From an uncultured Candidatus Altimarinota bacterium (GTDB lineage Bacteria; Patescibacteriota; Gracilibacteria; BD1-5; UBA6164): a stretch of DNA of 64,000 bases. The notes under the pieces are model-generated. The model made no database searches. It saw only the letters and a program-made list of their open reading frames with translations, and was not told the origin of the DNA. Made by a program: the position numbers and the translations under genes. Location of the stretch: assembly GCA_937944145.1 (NCBI GenBank), contig CALDZK010000004.1, positions 186,001-250,000 on the forward strand. The letters run 5' to 3'. This document shows, piece after piece, positions 51,773-62,490 of this stretch. The number at the start of each line of letters is the position of its first letter. Within the stretch, counting starts at the first letter, position 1.

Positions 51773-52034
51773 CTTAAGAATTTTTGGAAAGTTACCCGTG
51801 AGTGAGTGGTGATAGAGTGTTTCTCTCCCTATAGTAATCTCTATTGCCACTCACTCGAACTTTCATTAGTTCAAAAATAAAAACATAATAATATGAATTT
51901 AAAGGTATCTTTTTCTCCTCCCTGGTACCTTTGAACCTAGAGTAATTCTAGGGATGACATATTCTAAGATGACCATTTATGGTTTGTTTTAGATATGTTA
52001 CTAACTTGCCGGTCTTTATGACCGGCTTTTTTTT
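51773..52034 (+). ncRNA. Second structured RNA
   Basis: Long arm: GAAAGTT (51787)/AACTTTC (51858), then GAGTGAGTGG (51800)/CCACTCACTC (51847), then ATAGAG (51812)/CTCTAT (51839). Next AAAGGTA (51901)/TACCTTT (51926), CCTAGA (51936)/TCTAGG (51947), and a terminator GCCGGTC/GACCGGC with eight T. About 260 nt, no ORF. The long first arm is 6S-like in style but too short; family unknown. Confidence 0.65.
52006..52034 (+). terminator. Terminator of the second structured RNA
   Basis: GCCGGTC TTTAT GACCGGC TTTTTTTT. Confidence 0.92.
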
Positions 52035-52058
52035 ATATCTCTTATTTCATACCTTTAT

Positions 52059-52330
52059 AATTATAAGTATCTCTGTCAAAAGTATGATTGGAGGATATAA
52101 AACGTTTTGTTAGTTCTTGAGGGTTTGCAGCTCTCTGTTACGTAACTTTTAGCTAAATACCCCAGGGCACTATCTCTTGACTCTTAGAGTCAATTCACCT
52201 TGAGTTACGCAAAAGCTTTAAGGGACTTCGTACCCTTAAAAATCCTTGAAGCTATGGTTTGGTATTGCATTTATACCACTATGCTTGTGAGGTACGATTT
52301 GTAGTTTTGTTTCTTGCTTTGTAAAAGTTC
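52059..52330. other. Third structured intergenic stretch, orientation unclear
   Basis: No ORF. CGTAACT (52141) pairs with AGTTACG (52203) and encloses TTGACTC-TTA-GAGTCAA (52177-52193); then TTTAAGGG (52217)/CCCTTAAA (52233) and TGGTAT (52260)/ATACCA (52273). No clear terminator on either strand. It may be a third RNA gene or the 3' untranslated region of the minus gene that stops at 52381. Confidence 0.45.
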
Positions 52331-52380
52331 TTTTTGATATCTGTATTTATTATTGTATCACCTTCAACTCCAATTTTACT

Positions 52381-53028
52381 TTACTCTTCTTTTATTTCTA
52401 ACTCAGATACTATTGTCTGTACAGCCTCAAAAGTTTCTTTGGAAAATCATAATACATTAATATTATCATCTATTCACTTTACACTATTTGCATCAAATAG
52501 AAAGCTTATCCATTTTTCTTCTTTCGTGGTAACTATGTTATTAGGTATAGGTCTTTGAGTAGAAGGATTTACAGGAATTCACATTATTGAAACTCCTGCT
52601 CAAAAAGTAACTCCACTTCACCAACTTACAGATCAACCTCAATTTCATGATACAGTTACTCTAGTTTCTTCTATTCTTTTTTGTGGTATTAAACAAAGAT
52701 GTTTATATCAATTGTTAATTAAGTTTAAATTCTTTGATATATTATTGTTATATGGTTGAAACTTCTCCACACATTCTAATATTTTTCAATTAAGTAATTG
52801 TACTGATTTTTTAAAGTCTTTCTTGGAATTTCTCATAGGAAAATTTCATTTTTGCCCCTTATATTTCCATGCATAATCTAGTATAGATTTTATATTTCAA
52901 TAAAAATCCTTTAAATCTAATATTAAATTATCTGGAATTTCTTTCTTTTCTAAGAGAGCATAATACTCGCCTTCAATTTGATTTAATAATCCTTGGTTTC
53001 TTTTGATTAGTAAAAATATATCTCTCAT
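52381..53028 (-). CDS. Hypothetical accessory protein
   Basis: 215 aa with thirteen TGA-Gly. Helical N-terminal half (NQGLLNQIEGEYYALLEK), a Gly-rich beta-like middle (SWGSGVTFGAGVSIMGIPVN) and a C-terminal half with TKEEKWISFLFDAN. The middle-to-end pattern recalls a widespread family of roughly 200-residue uncharacterised accessory proteins, but I cannot name it. Codon use is AT-rich (TTA Leu). Lies beside the structured-RNA block. Confidence 0.7.
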
Positions 53029-53048
53029 ATTAATTCTTTCTTAATAAA

Positions 53049-53076
53049 TAAAAAACCACCCTCTCGGGTGGCTAGT
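53049..53076 (-). terminator. Terminator after dnaK
   Basis: On minus GCCACCCGAGAGGGTGG then TTTTTT; follows the dnaK stop. Confidence 0.9.
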
Positions 53077-53079
53077 GCT

Positions 53080-54969
53080 CTACTTTTCTACTTCTCCTTC
53101 CTGCACATCATCATCTTTTTTATCCTCAGTTTGTCCCTCCTCAGTTGGTGCTCACTCAGGAGCTCCTTCTTGAGAATAAACTTTTTGTCCTACTTGCATA
53201 AGTGCGTCTTGGAGTTCTTTTGATGGTGCTTCAAAATCATCTTTTGATGCGTCAGCTTTTCCAAGTACTTCTTTTACAGCTGTTATTTTGTCTTCGAGGA
53301 GTTTTTTGTCTTCGTCAGATACCTTGTCAGCGTTGTCTCTCATCATCTTTTCAGCTTGAGCGACTGCAGAGTCTGCCCCATTACGAGCATTCACTGCTTC
53401 TTTTTTCTTGCTGTCTTCTTCTTTCTTTTCTTCTGCTTCTTTTACGAGTTTATCTACTTCTGCTTCGTCCATACCTGTTGATCCTTGGATCGTGATATGT
53501 TGCTCTTTTCCGGTTCCTTTGTCTTTTGCTGTTACTTTCAGGATACCATTTGCATCGATATCAAAGCTTACTTCTATTTGTGGTACACCTCTTGGAGCAG
53601 GAGCAACTCAGTCGAGCATAAATCTTCCGAGAGATTTGTTGTCAGCTGCCATTTCTCTTTCTCCTTGGAGTACGTGTATTTCTACCGATGGTTGATTATC
53701 CACAGCTGTTGAAAACGTTTCTGTTTTATTTGCAGGAATCGTTGTATTTCTGGTAATCATTGGAGTTCTAACAGCTCCCATAGTCTCTATACCAAGAGTG
53801 AGTGGAGTAACGTCGAGGAGTAATACATCAGTCACGTCTCATCCGATAATACCTGCTTGGATAGCAGCTCCCATTGCGACAGCTTCATCTGGGTTAATAC
53901 CTGTATTTGGTTTTCTCCCGAAGAATGCTTCTACTTTTGAAACTACGAGAGGGATTCTCGTAGAACCACCGACAAGGAGTACTTGATCGAGATCTGAGGC
54001 TTTCATACCTGCGTCTTTGAGGACTTCTTTACATGGTTTGAGAGATTTTTCTACATAGTCTCCGATGAGTTCTTCGAACTTGGTTCTACTGAGTGTCATC
54101 ATGAGGTTTTTTGGTCCAGAGCTATCAACAGTAATATATGGAAGGTTGATATCGTATTCACTGGTTGCTGAGAGTTCTTTTTTTGCTTTTTCAGCTTCAT
54201 CACGGACTCTTTGGAGTGCCATAGGGTCGTTATGAAGATCTACAGCTTGATCTTTTTTGAACTCTTCTATAATCCATTCAGTAATGATTTGGTCAAAGTC
54301 GTCACCACCGAGATGTGTATCACCATTAGTAGCAAGTACCTCAAATGTTCCTTCTTCTGAAAGTTCGAGAATAGAGATATCAAACGTACCACCACCGAGA
54401 TCGTATACTGCTATCTTTTCATTTTTTCCTTTTCCAGCTCCATAAGCAAGTGCTGCAGCAGTTGGTTCGTTTACGATTCTTTTTACTTCGAGACCAGCGA
54501 TTTTCCCAGCATTTATAGTGGCTTGCCTTTGGTCGTCATTAAAATACGCAGGAACCGTGATAACAGCCTCACTTACAGCTGAACCTAAGAATTTTTCTGC
54601 ATCTTCTTTGAGTTTCATCAGAACGTGTGCCCCGATCTCTTCTGGTCTGACATCTTTTCCATCAAATTTTATAAGTGCAGCACCATCTTTTCCTTTTACG
54701 ACTTCGTATGGAGCATTTTTTATTTCATTTTTTACTTCATCAAATTTACGTCCGATAAATCTCTTTGCAGAGAATATGGTTCCAGCAGGGTTGGTTATCG
54801 CTTGTCTTTTAGCTGGAGTACCGACGATGATACTTCCATCTTTATGAGCAACAATAGAAGGAGTGGTTCTATTTCCTTCTGCATTTGGAATAATCTTTGC
54901 CTCACCTCATTCCATAAAAGCTACAGCCGAGTTGGTTGTACCAAGGTCAATTCCTATAATTTTTCACAT
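53080..54969 (-). CDS. dnaK: Chaperone DnaK (Hsp70)
   Basis: 629 aa. [20 protein letters not shown] (Gly2 and the last Gly by TGA), [43 protein letters not shown], substrate domain with [14 protein letters not shown] and LLQGERE-type LQGEREMA, then lid and a Gly/Glu-rich tail. Start ATG-TGA at 54969. Controlled by the CIRCE element about 90 nt upstream; grpE and dnaJ are not adjacent. Confidence 0.97.
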
Positions 54970-55060
54970 AATAAATAATAATTAATTGTAATATATTTTT
55001 GGGTCGCAAAAAGCGACGTATGAATATTTTATACAATCATTATTTGAAGTCAAATCTTTT

Positions 55061-55087
55061 TTAGCACTTTTTTGTATTATGTGCTAA
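55061..55087 (-). promoter_or_regulatory. CIRCE operator (HrcA site) upstream of dnaK
   Basis: TTAGCAC-N13-GTGCTAA, 27 nt in total, equals the CIRCE consensus TTAGCACTC-N9-GAGTGCTAA with the innermost arm bases changed. A TTGACT / TAAAAT-type promoter follows on minus before dnaK. Predicts an HrcA repressor elsewhere in the genome. Confidence 0.8.
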
Positions 55088-55095
55088 TATGAATA

Positions 55096-56163
55096 TTATT
55101 TTCCTTCTAATTGTGTTCTTCGTGTCTCGGGAGTGAGTCTTTTGGAGATATATTTTGTAACTATATTATTGGTATTAATCGTTCCTAAAGCTCTTGCAGA
55201 GATATAGGCAATGGTAGTTCCTACGATTGCATTTGCATGTGAAGCGAGGAAATCTACGATATCTTTTATAAAGTAGTTATTTATCCACTGTAGTGCTTCG
55301 ACTCATTCGGTTCTACCCATAGATGCTGCACTCAGTGACAAAAGAAGATAAAAGAAAGCTTTTCTATTTCGAGCTTGTTCTTTTATAAAATCTAGGGTTT
55401 CTACCTCTGGTGTTACTGTCAAACTAGAAATCGCGACTCATTCTTCGGCAGTAGTAAAAGGAGATCATGTTTGATGTGCGAACTCAACAAATTTTTTATC
55501 ATAGTAATCTTCGAGGGTATTTATTATTTCTACAACAAAAGAAATATTACTACTAGATACCGTATCGTTATAATTTTCTACCTGTGTTACATGTTTTATA
55601 GCTTTTCTAAAAATCGTTTTATAGTATCTATTCTGTTCATTATCTTCGAGACAGTAGGGTGAATTATCTCACCAATTTTTACATACCTCCGTAAAACAGT
55701 TAAAACAAGGACCTTCCTCTCAGCGAATGATGTTGGAGGATAAAAGTATCATTGCTAGGTATATATATCTTAGTTCTCTTTGGCATTTTTTTGTTCTTTC
55801 AGGATCTTTTATACAACCTTTTATTTCTCAGCTAGTATACAACATGTTACATGTACCTCTTAAAATATCTCCTTTTTGGGAAAGTCAGAGTATGATATTG
55901 TCAGCTTTTGCTTTACTAGAAATATCTTCTATTTTCCCAGTTGAGTACTTATACGCTGATAATATAGTAGTGAACAAACCAGCATACACAACTCACTCAG
56001 AGAGAGACTCGGAAGGAATATCTCTAATATCTACTCCCACATTATCTAATATATACTCGACCATTATCCCAACTCATATAGAGGGCAAGAGAATTTGGTA
56101 CTCATGGGGTTTGCGTAGCTTATTTCAAATATTTTTTATTTTTTCTGAAAGAGTAGATTTCAT
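55096..56163 (-). CDS. Hypothetical Cys-rich protein
   Basis: 355 aa in one frame with ten TGA-Gly (ATG 56163, TAA 55096). A hydrophobic segment near the N terminus (YQILLPSIGVGIMVEYIL). Cys cluster around residues 118-185: GTCN, GCIK, KKCQ, then CFNCFTEVCK and YCLED. Two moderately hydrophobic helices near the C terminus. Cys spacing could bind a metal/FeS cluster or form disulfides. Divergent from dnaK's promoter region downstream. Family not recognised. Confidence 0.7.
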
Positions 56164-56285
56164 AAAGATTTTTTTGACATATTTATTTATATTAATAATC
56201 AAAAATATAAAAAAGTCAATAATTTATTTGCAACTGAGAAAACTATATGATATTCTATATTTATATAGGTATTATAAATAGATAT

Positions 56286-56567
56286 ATGACAGGTACAGGA
56301 GAAATAACATATGATGAAAATATAGAAAACCCTTCTCTAGGTGGAGGAGAGCTACTACAACACGCTCAAAAATTAGAAGCGCAATCTCCTGAGATTACCG
56401 AGGAAGTTGATAAAATCGAGGCAGAAGTACGTACTTTTATACTTGGTATTCCTCTCCCATGAGCTATTTTTAAACCAGGTATGCAGATAGAAGAGCTTCA
56501 AAAAATGAGAGACCAAGCAGCCAATGATAATGATCCATCACTGATACAAGAAAAAAAATCAGCCTAA
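56286..56567 (+). CDS. Small hypothetical protein
   Basis: 93 aa, acidic and helical (EEVDKIEAEVRTFILG), one TGA-Gly, ends KKSA. A longer start at 56247 would add a hydrophobic leader (IFYIYIGII) but has no better support. Convergent with carB over a shared terminator. Function unknown. Confidence 0.6.
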
Positions 56568-56583
56568 AGGCTGATTTTTTTAT
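56549..56583. terminator. Bidirectional terminator
   Basis: AAAAAAATCAGCC TAAA GGCTGATTTTTTT; serves the 93-aa gene and carB. Confidence 0.92.
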
Positions 56584-59500
56584 TTCTTTGTGATTTCGGA
56601 GTAACTCAGTATATCTAGTTGTCCTTTTCTTTTCATATATTCTAAACTCTCGATAAAGAGTTTTGCAACTTTTATATTATTTATCAGACTCGTTCCAGCA
56701 TCTACTGCAGTTCTACGGAGCATATATCCATCATGTTCTTCTTCTTTTATATCTTTGGGAGAAGGAGTATTTACCAGGAGTTCTATATGTTTATCTTCGA
56801 GAAGTGTTATTGCATTTTTGTGTTTATTTTCACTGAGTTTAGCTATTTCTTTGGTCTTGTATCCATGTTTTTTGAAGAACTTATGTGTTCCAATTGTTGC
56901 ATATACTTTGTATCCAAGCATATAAAGTAATTCCATACTTTCGAGAAACTCAACTTTGTCTTCGGTACTCCCCAGACTCACGAGAATAGTTTTTTTAGGA
57001 ATCTTTACACCAACAGATATTATAGCTGAGAGAAAGGCTTCGTGTATATTGGTTCCTATACATCCGACTTCTCAGGTAGAGGCCATTTCTATTCCGAGTT
57101 TCGGGTCAGCTCCCTTAAGTCTATGAAACGAGAACTGAGGAGCTTTTACCCCGACATAATCCAGATCAAGAGTATTATAATCCCCTGATATATCTTCTCC
57201 AATAATGGCCTTGGTAGCTATTTCTATAAAGTTGTATCCTGTGGTTTTTGAAACAAATGGAAAACTACGACTGGCTCTGACATTACACTCTATCACTTTG
57301 ATAGAGTTTTCTTTTGCGAGAAATTGTATATTGAAAGGACCGGTGATATCTAGTTCCTTTATCACCTGTTTGGCTATTTTTTTGATTCTTCTAATGGTTT
57401 CTATATAGAGTTTTTGAGCTGGAAGTACTACAGTGGCATCTCCTGAATGAACCCCAGCATTTTCTACATGTTCGGTGATTGCATATATTTTGAGTTCACC
57501 TCCTTGAGCTACTCCATCTATTTCTATTTCTTTGGCTCACATTTCAAACTTCGAGATAACTGATGGATGATCTGACGATATATGAGCTACTTTTTCTAGG
57601 AACTTTTTGAGTTGTTTTTCACTCGCGCACACTCGCATATTTGCCCCAGAGAGGACATAGGATGGACGAATAATTACAGGGTATCCGTGTTTTTTTCAGA
57701 ACTTGAGTGCTTCTTTACTGCTTGTGAGCTCTGCCCAGAGAGGTTGCCCGACTCATATAGAATCTAGGAGGGAAGAGAACTTGTTTCTGTCTTCTGCTTT
57801 GTCAATATTTTCAGGAGTGGTTCCCAGTACACGTACTCCAGCAGCTTTGAGATCATTTGCGAGATTATTGGCTATTTGTCATCCCATAGAGACAATCACC
57901 CCGAGAGGTTTTTCGAGCTCGTATACATCGAGTACTTTCTCGAGACTGATTTCATCAAAATACAACCCATCAGAGCTATCAAAATCTGTCGATACAGTTT
58001 CTGGGTTGAAGTTTATCATGATGGTTTCATATCCTTCTTTTTTGAGAGTCGTTAGAGCACTCACGCTACACCAGTCAAATTCGACACTACATCCTATTCT
58101 GTAACTTCCTGATCCGAGTACTATCACTTTTTTCTTCTTTCTACTAGGAATTCTATCATGACTGTTTCCATGATAGCTTGAGTACATATAATTTGTATAA
58201 CTTGGGAATTCTCAGGCGAGTGTATCTATCTTTTTGATACTTGGAATGATATTATGCTTGAGACGATATTTTCGTACGTATGACTCTTCTCAGTGTATGA
58301 GTTTTGCGATACAGGTATCTGAAAACCCTTGTTTTTTTGCAGTATGTATGAGGCTTTTGTCTTTTACAAAGAGTTTTCCTATTTGGTTTTTTTTGAGAGA
58401 TAAGCGTGTTTTGACGATATTGAGGATTTTTTCCAGAAAGAAAGTATCTATGAGAGTTTTCTTGTGGATGTGTTCTATAGATTTCCCCTTTATAAAGGCT
58501 CTAGCTATAGCAAATATTCTTTTAGGAGTTGCGTAATCTAGATCTGTCTCTTTGAAATCGAGTTCATTGAGATTTCCAACAACTCCATGCATTCCTATGT
58601 CGAGGTTTCTGAGAGCTTTTTGGAGTATTTCTTCTATACTTCTTCCTATAGCCATGACTTCTCCGACAGATTTCATCTCTGAACCGAGTTTGTGATCTAC
58701 TTTTTCGAATTTATCGAGATCCCATCTTGGGATTTTACATACGACATAATCCAGACTTGGCTCAAAAAACGCACTTGTTTTTTTGGTGACAGAGTTTTGT
58801 ATCTCATCCAGATTGTAGCCAAGACCTATTTTTGCAGCGACATATGCGAGGGGATACCCTGTTACTTTTGATGCGAGAGCACTTGAACGAGAGAGACGAG
58901 CATTTACCTCTATAACTCTATACTGACAGGAGTTTGGATCGTAAGCAAATTGTATGTTACACTCTCCCACTACTCAGAGATGCCTGATAGTTCTCAGAGC
59001 TACGTCACGCATGATTTGGTGATCAGTATTTGAGAGAGTCTGACTCGGAGCAATGACGATACTCTCACCTGTATGAATACCCATCGGATCAAAGTTCTCC
59101 ATATTACAGACTGTGATACAGTTATCAGCAGCATCTCTGACTACTTCATATTCGAGTTCTTTCCATCCTTTGAGGCTTTCGTCTATAATCACTTGAGAAG
59201 AGTAGGAAAAAGACTTTTTGAGGAGAGTTTTGAGTTCGTTTTTGTTTTCAGCAAATCAGCTTCCGAGTCCTCAGAGTGCAAATGCTGCACGTACGAGCAC
59301 AGGAAAACCTATATCCTCAGCTACTTTTAGAGCTTGTTTTTCGTTGTCGGCTGTCTTACTATTTGCGTAGAGGACTCCTATTTTATCGAGTTCAGTATTA
59401 AACTTTTTTCTATCCTCAGTGATTTCGATGGTATGTGTTGGTGTTCCAAGCACTTTGATACCATGTCTTTCTAATACTCATGATTTTTGTAACTCTAGAC

Positions 59501-59789
59501 CACAGTTGAGAGCTGTCTGGCCTCCAAAAGATAACATGATTCCATCAGGTTTTTCTTTTTTTATCACCTCTTCTACAAATTCTGGTGTTACCGGGAGATA
59601 GTATATCTCATCTGCGAAACCAGGATCTGTTTGTACGGTTGCGATGTTTGGATTTATGAGTACGGTTTTTATTCACTCTTCTTTACAGGCCTTGATTGCT
59701 TGGGATCATGAGTAATCGAACTCTCAGGCTTCTCCTATTTTTAGAGCTCCAGAACCAAGTATAATTATTTTTTTGAATGTTTTTTTCAT
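56580..59789 (-). CDS. carB: Carbamoyl-phosphate synthase large subunit
   Basis: 1069 aa (typical 1060-1080). Two ATP-grasp halves: first with [20 protein letters not shown] and [20 protein letters not shown], second with [20 protein letters not shown] and [20 protein letters not shown]; allosteric MGS-like domain at the C terminus ([16 protein letters not shown]). Makes carbamoyl phosphate for pyrimidines/arginine. Starts 9 nt after carA. Confidence 0.97.
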
Positions 59790-59798
59790 GGTGTAGTT

Positions 59799-60869
59799 TT
59801 ATAGACTGTTGATAAAGTTCTGAAATAAATACTGCGCGTCGTTTGGACCAGGAGAACTCTCTGGATGAAACTGGACACTTCGAGCATTTTTTCTGGTAAA
59901 TTTGATTCCTTCATTGGTGTTATCATTTATATTGTGAAACCGGGGCTTTATACTAGAAGGAAGCGATGTTTCGTCTATAGCAAAAGAGTGGTTTTGAGAC
60001 GTGATGATACATTTTCCTGTTTCTAGGTCTTTACATGGCTGATTCTGACCCCTATGCCCGTAGGGAAGTTTGTAGGTTTTTGCTCCTGCAGCGAGAGCGA
60101 GGAGTTGATTTCCGAGACATATCCCCAAAATAGGAATATTTTTTCTCAGGGCTTTTTTGATTTCTGTAATAGTTTCTGTATAGAGGGCTGGATCACCAGG
60201 TCCGTTAGATATAAAGATACCGTCAAACTCATCTATGTCATTCATAAATGGATGATTTCCTGGAACACGGATAATCGTCGTATCAAACTGTAGTAAATTA
60301 CGAATAATGTTATTTTTTACCCCCATGTCTACGAGGTAGATTTTTTTAGAACCATCTCCATATGTTTGTTTTTCTTGGTAACAGACCTGATAAGAGAGGA
60401 GATCTGTGTTTGGATCATGAAAGGGAAGAGTGTTTTTGCTTCCTATTTCTATTTTTCCCAATATACATCCTGCTTCTCTGATTTTTTGTGTGAGATACCT
60501 GGTATCTATGCCGGTGATAGCAGGTATTTTATGATGCTTGAGAAAATCACTGAGAGACATATCTCACTCGTGATGATTGTAGTTTTCACTGTATTGAGAT
60601 ACTATGAGAGCTGCTATATGTACTGTATCTGATTCGAAGTATTTTTTGAGTCAAAAAATATCCTCTTTGGTGAAATCAGGAACTCCATAATTTCATAAAA
60701 GAGGATAGGTACATACAAGAATTTGAGATTTGTATGAGGGGTCGGTGAGTGTTTCTGGATATCAGGTCATTCAGGTATTGAATACTACTTCTCCAGTAGT
60801 GTTGCCTTCGTATCAGAAACTTTCTCCAGTTATGGTTTCTCCGTCAGGGAGTATGAGTTTTGCGAGCAT
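59799..60869 (-). CDS. carA: Carbamoyl-phosphate synthase small subunit
   Basis: 356 aa. N domain (LILPDGETITGESFGYEG, MTGYPETLTDPSY), and the class I glutamine amidotransferase with FISNGPGDP, catalytic Cys in GICLGNQLLALA, and VQFHPESSPGP (His/Glu). Ten TGA-Gly in the N-terminal third. Hydrolyses Gln and channels ammonia to CarB. Confidence 0.97.
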
Positions 60870-60905
60870 AGTTATGTAGGGAGTTATGTATGTAAATAAT
60901 TTTGG

Positions 60906-60940
60906 GCAAAAAAAAGAACTAGTCGATGACTAGCTCTTCA
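60906..60940 (-). terminator. Terminator after rplT
   Basis: On minus AGAGCTAGTC/GACTAGTTCT followed by eight T; overlaps the last codons of rplT. Confidence 0.88.
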
Positions 60941-61277
60941 CAAATGAAACGACTTTTTTGAATACCTCTGGATTTGCTATTGCGAGGTTTGAAAGTACTT
61001 TTCTGTTGAGTTTTACTTTTTTTGTATACATATCTCCGATCAGTTTTGAGTATGTAGTGCCATTTGTTCTTGCTGCAGTATTGATTCTTGCATTCCAGAG
61101 TCTTCTAAAATTCCTTTTTTTGAGTCTTCTTCCTATATATGCGTTGAGTCCTGCTTTCATCCAAGCATTTTTTGCTCTACTAAAAACTCTAGAATTGAGC
61201 ATTCTAAAACCTTTTGTGGCTTTTATCATTTTCTTGTGCCTTTTCTTTGTCATTACGGCTCTTTTTACTCTTACCAT
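60930..61277 (-). CDS. rplT: 50S ribosomal protein L20 (bL20)
   Basis: 115 aa, no TGA. MVRVKRAVMTKKRHKKMIK (usual start MxRVKRGVxxxxRHKK), ARNAWMKAG-like AKNAWMKAGLNAYIGRR, INTAARTNGTTYSKLI. Assembly protein, and in E. coli a translational repressor of rpmI-rplT. Third gene of infC-rpmI-rplT. Confidence 0.97.
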   Translation of the reverse strand: MVRVKRAVMTKKRHKKMIKATKGFRMLNSRVFSRAKNAWMKAGLNAYIGRRLKKRNFRRLWNARINTAARTNGTTYSKLIGDMYTKKVKLNRKVLSNLAIANPEVFKKVVSFVKS

Positions 61278-61318
61278 TGGTTTGGGTATTAATTATATAA
61301 GGTCTTTATAATAGGGAA

Positions 61319-61513
61319 CTATCCGTGAGGAAGTTGTCTTGCTATTTTTTTTGCTTCAGCCTCACTTACTACGAGACCATATTTGTTTCTTCCTTTTGCT
61401 TTTTTACTTTTATCCATGAGTAGATGTCTTTTACAAGCTTTTCCTAACTTGAACTTTCCAGTTCCTGTTATTTTTACTCTTTTCTTTACTCCACTTCTTG
61501 TTTTCAATGTCAT
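61319..61513 (-). CDS. rpmI: 50S ribosomal protein L35 (bL35)
   Basis: 64 aa. LKTRSGVKKRVKITGTGKFK and the HLLMDKSKKAKGRNK core are bL35; second gene of infC-rpmI-rplT. Confidence 0.96.
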   Translation of the reverse strand: MTLKTRSGVKKRVKITGTGKFKLGKACKRHLLMDKSKKAKGRNKYGLVVSEAEAKKIARQLPHG

Positions 61514-61535
61514 AATAGTATATATTACAATTAAA

Positions 61536-62048
61536 TTATTTTTTTGGTTTTAACATGACGTTAAACATATTTCCACTTCTTCTTACTTCTCCATCAGCTT
61601 TGTATATGTCTTCTAGAGATGTTACAAAACTTTTCATTTTTTCCATTGCGAGATCTCCGTAGTGGTTTTCTCTTCCTCTGAGCATCAGACTGATTTTGAG
61701 AGCATGTCATCCTTCTGCAAATTTTTCTGCCTGTTTTCTTTTTACTTCTAGGTCATGATCTCAAATCTTAAACGTGATACGTAGTGTTTTGAGTTCAGGA
61801 GCTCTTCATTTTTGTTTGTTTTTTTGATCTTGTTTTTTTTGTCTGTAGAGAAATTTCCCATAGTCAAGAATCTTTACTATAGTGATATCCCCATTTTTTC
61901 CCATTTCCATGAGATCAAGTCATTCTGCCGAAGCCTTTAGGCGAGCATCTGACAGAGACATCTCTCCGAGATTTCCATCTTCGTCTGATATAAGCTGTAT
62001 TTTATTAGCTCTTATATCATTATTTAATACTCTTTTCTTCTCTTTCAT
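61536..62048 (-). CDS. infC: Translation initiation factor IF-3
   Basis: 170 aa, found only with UGA=Gly. LNNDIRANKIQLISDEDGN, VKILDYGKFLYRQKKQ, ELKTLRITFKIGDHDLEVKRKQAEKF with TGA-Gly, and the C-terminal EVRRSGNMFNVMLKP. ATG start, whereas many bacteria use AUU here for autoregulation. Followed by rpmI and rplT; rpsT is 15 nt upstream. Confidence 0.96.
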
Positions 62049-62063
62049 TTATAAAGTTATAAT

Positions 62064-62375
62064 TTAAGCCTTCTTCGTGTCGAGTTCTTTCATCATTTTT
62101 ACAAAATGAGATTTTTTTCTCGAACCGTTGTTGAGGTGAATTATATTCTTTTTTATGAGTTTATCAATAATAGATTGTAGCCCTGATTTGATATTTTTCC
62201 CATCTTTGTCACTTTTACTAAAATATACTTCTTTTGCTGCTTTTAGGTCCCCTGCTTTTATTGCTTTTTCAAAAGCAACTCTTGCTTCTCTATAAAGAGC
62301 TTTAAAGTGACTGTTTCTTGCGTTTTTCTTTACATTTTGTCTGAGTTGTTTCTTTGCTGATTTTATAATTGGCAT
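62064..62375 (-). CDS. rpsT: 30S ribosomal protein S20 (bS20)
   Basis: 103 aa helical bundle. MPIIKSAKKQLRQNVKKNAR matches the S20 start; longer than the usual 85-90 aa by an inserted segment and a basic tail. Directly upstream of infC on minus, which is not its usual place; 115 nt separate it from pheT. Confidence 0.93.
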   Translation of the reverse strand: MPIIKSAKKQLRQNVKKNARNSHFKALYREARVAFEKAIKAGDLKAAKEVYFSKSDKDGKNIKSGLQSIIDKLIKKNIIHLNNGSRKKSHFVKMMKELDTKKA

Positions 62376-62490
62376 CTTCTCGCTGTATGAAAAAATAGTA
62401 AAATATTGCCTCAGAAAGGCTCGCTTATCCTTATTAATAGTAGAATTAGCTGTCGGATTATATAGAAAAGATATAGAGAGTCAAAACTTT

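Noticed and set aside
52059-52330. tmRNA as identity of the third structured region
   Set aside because: No acceptor/T-arm tRNA-like ends and no ALAA-type tag frame.
55727-56281. 184-codon plus-strand ORF with hydrophobic composition
   Set aside because: Lies antisense to the 355-aa minus gene, which has a continuous 356-codon frame under UGA=Gly with coding-like composition; the plus ORF is a shadow.
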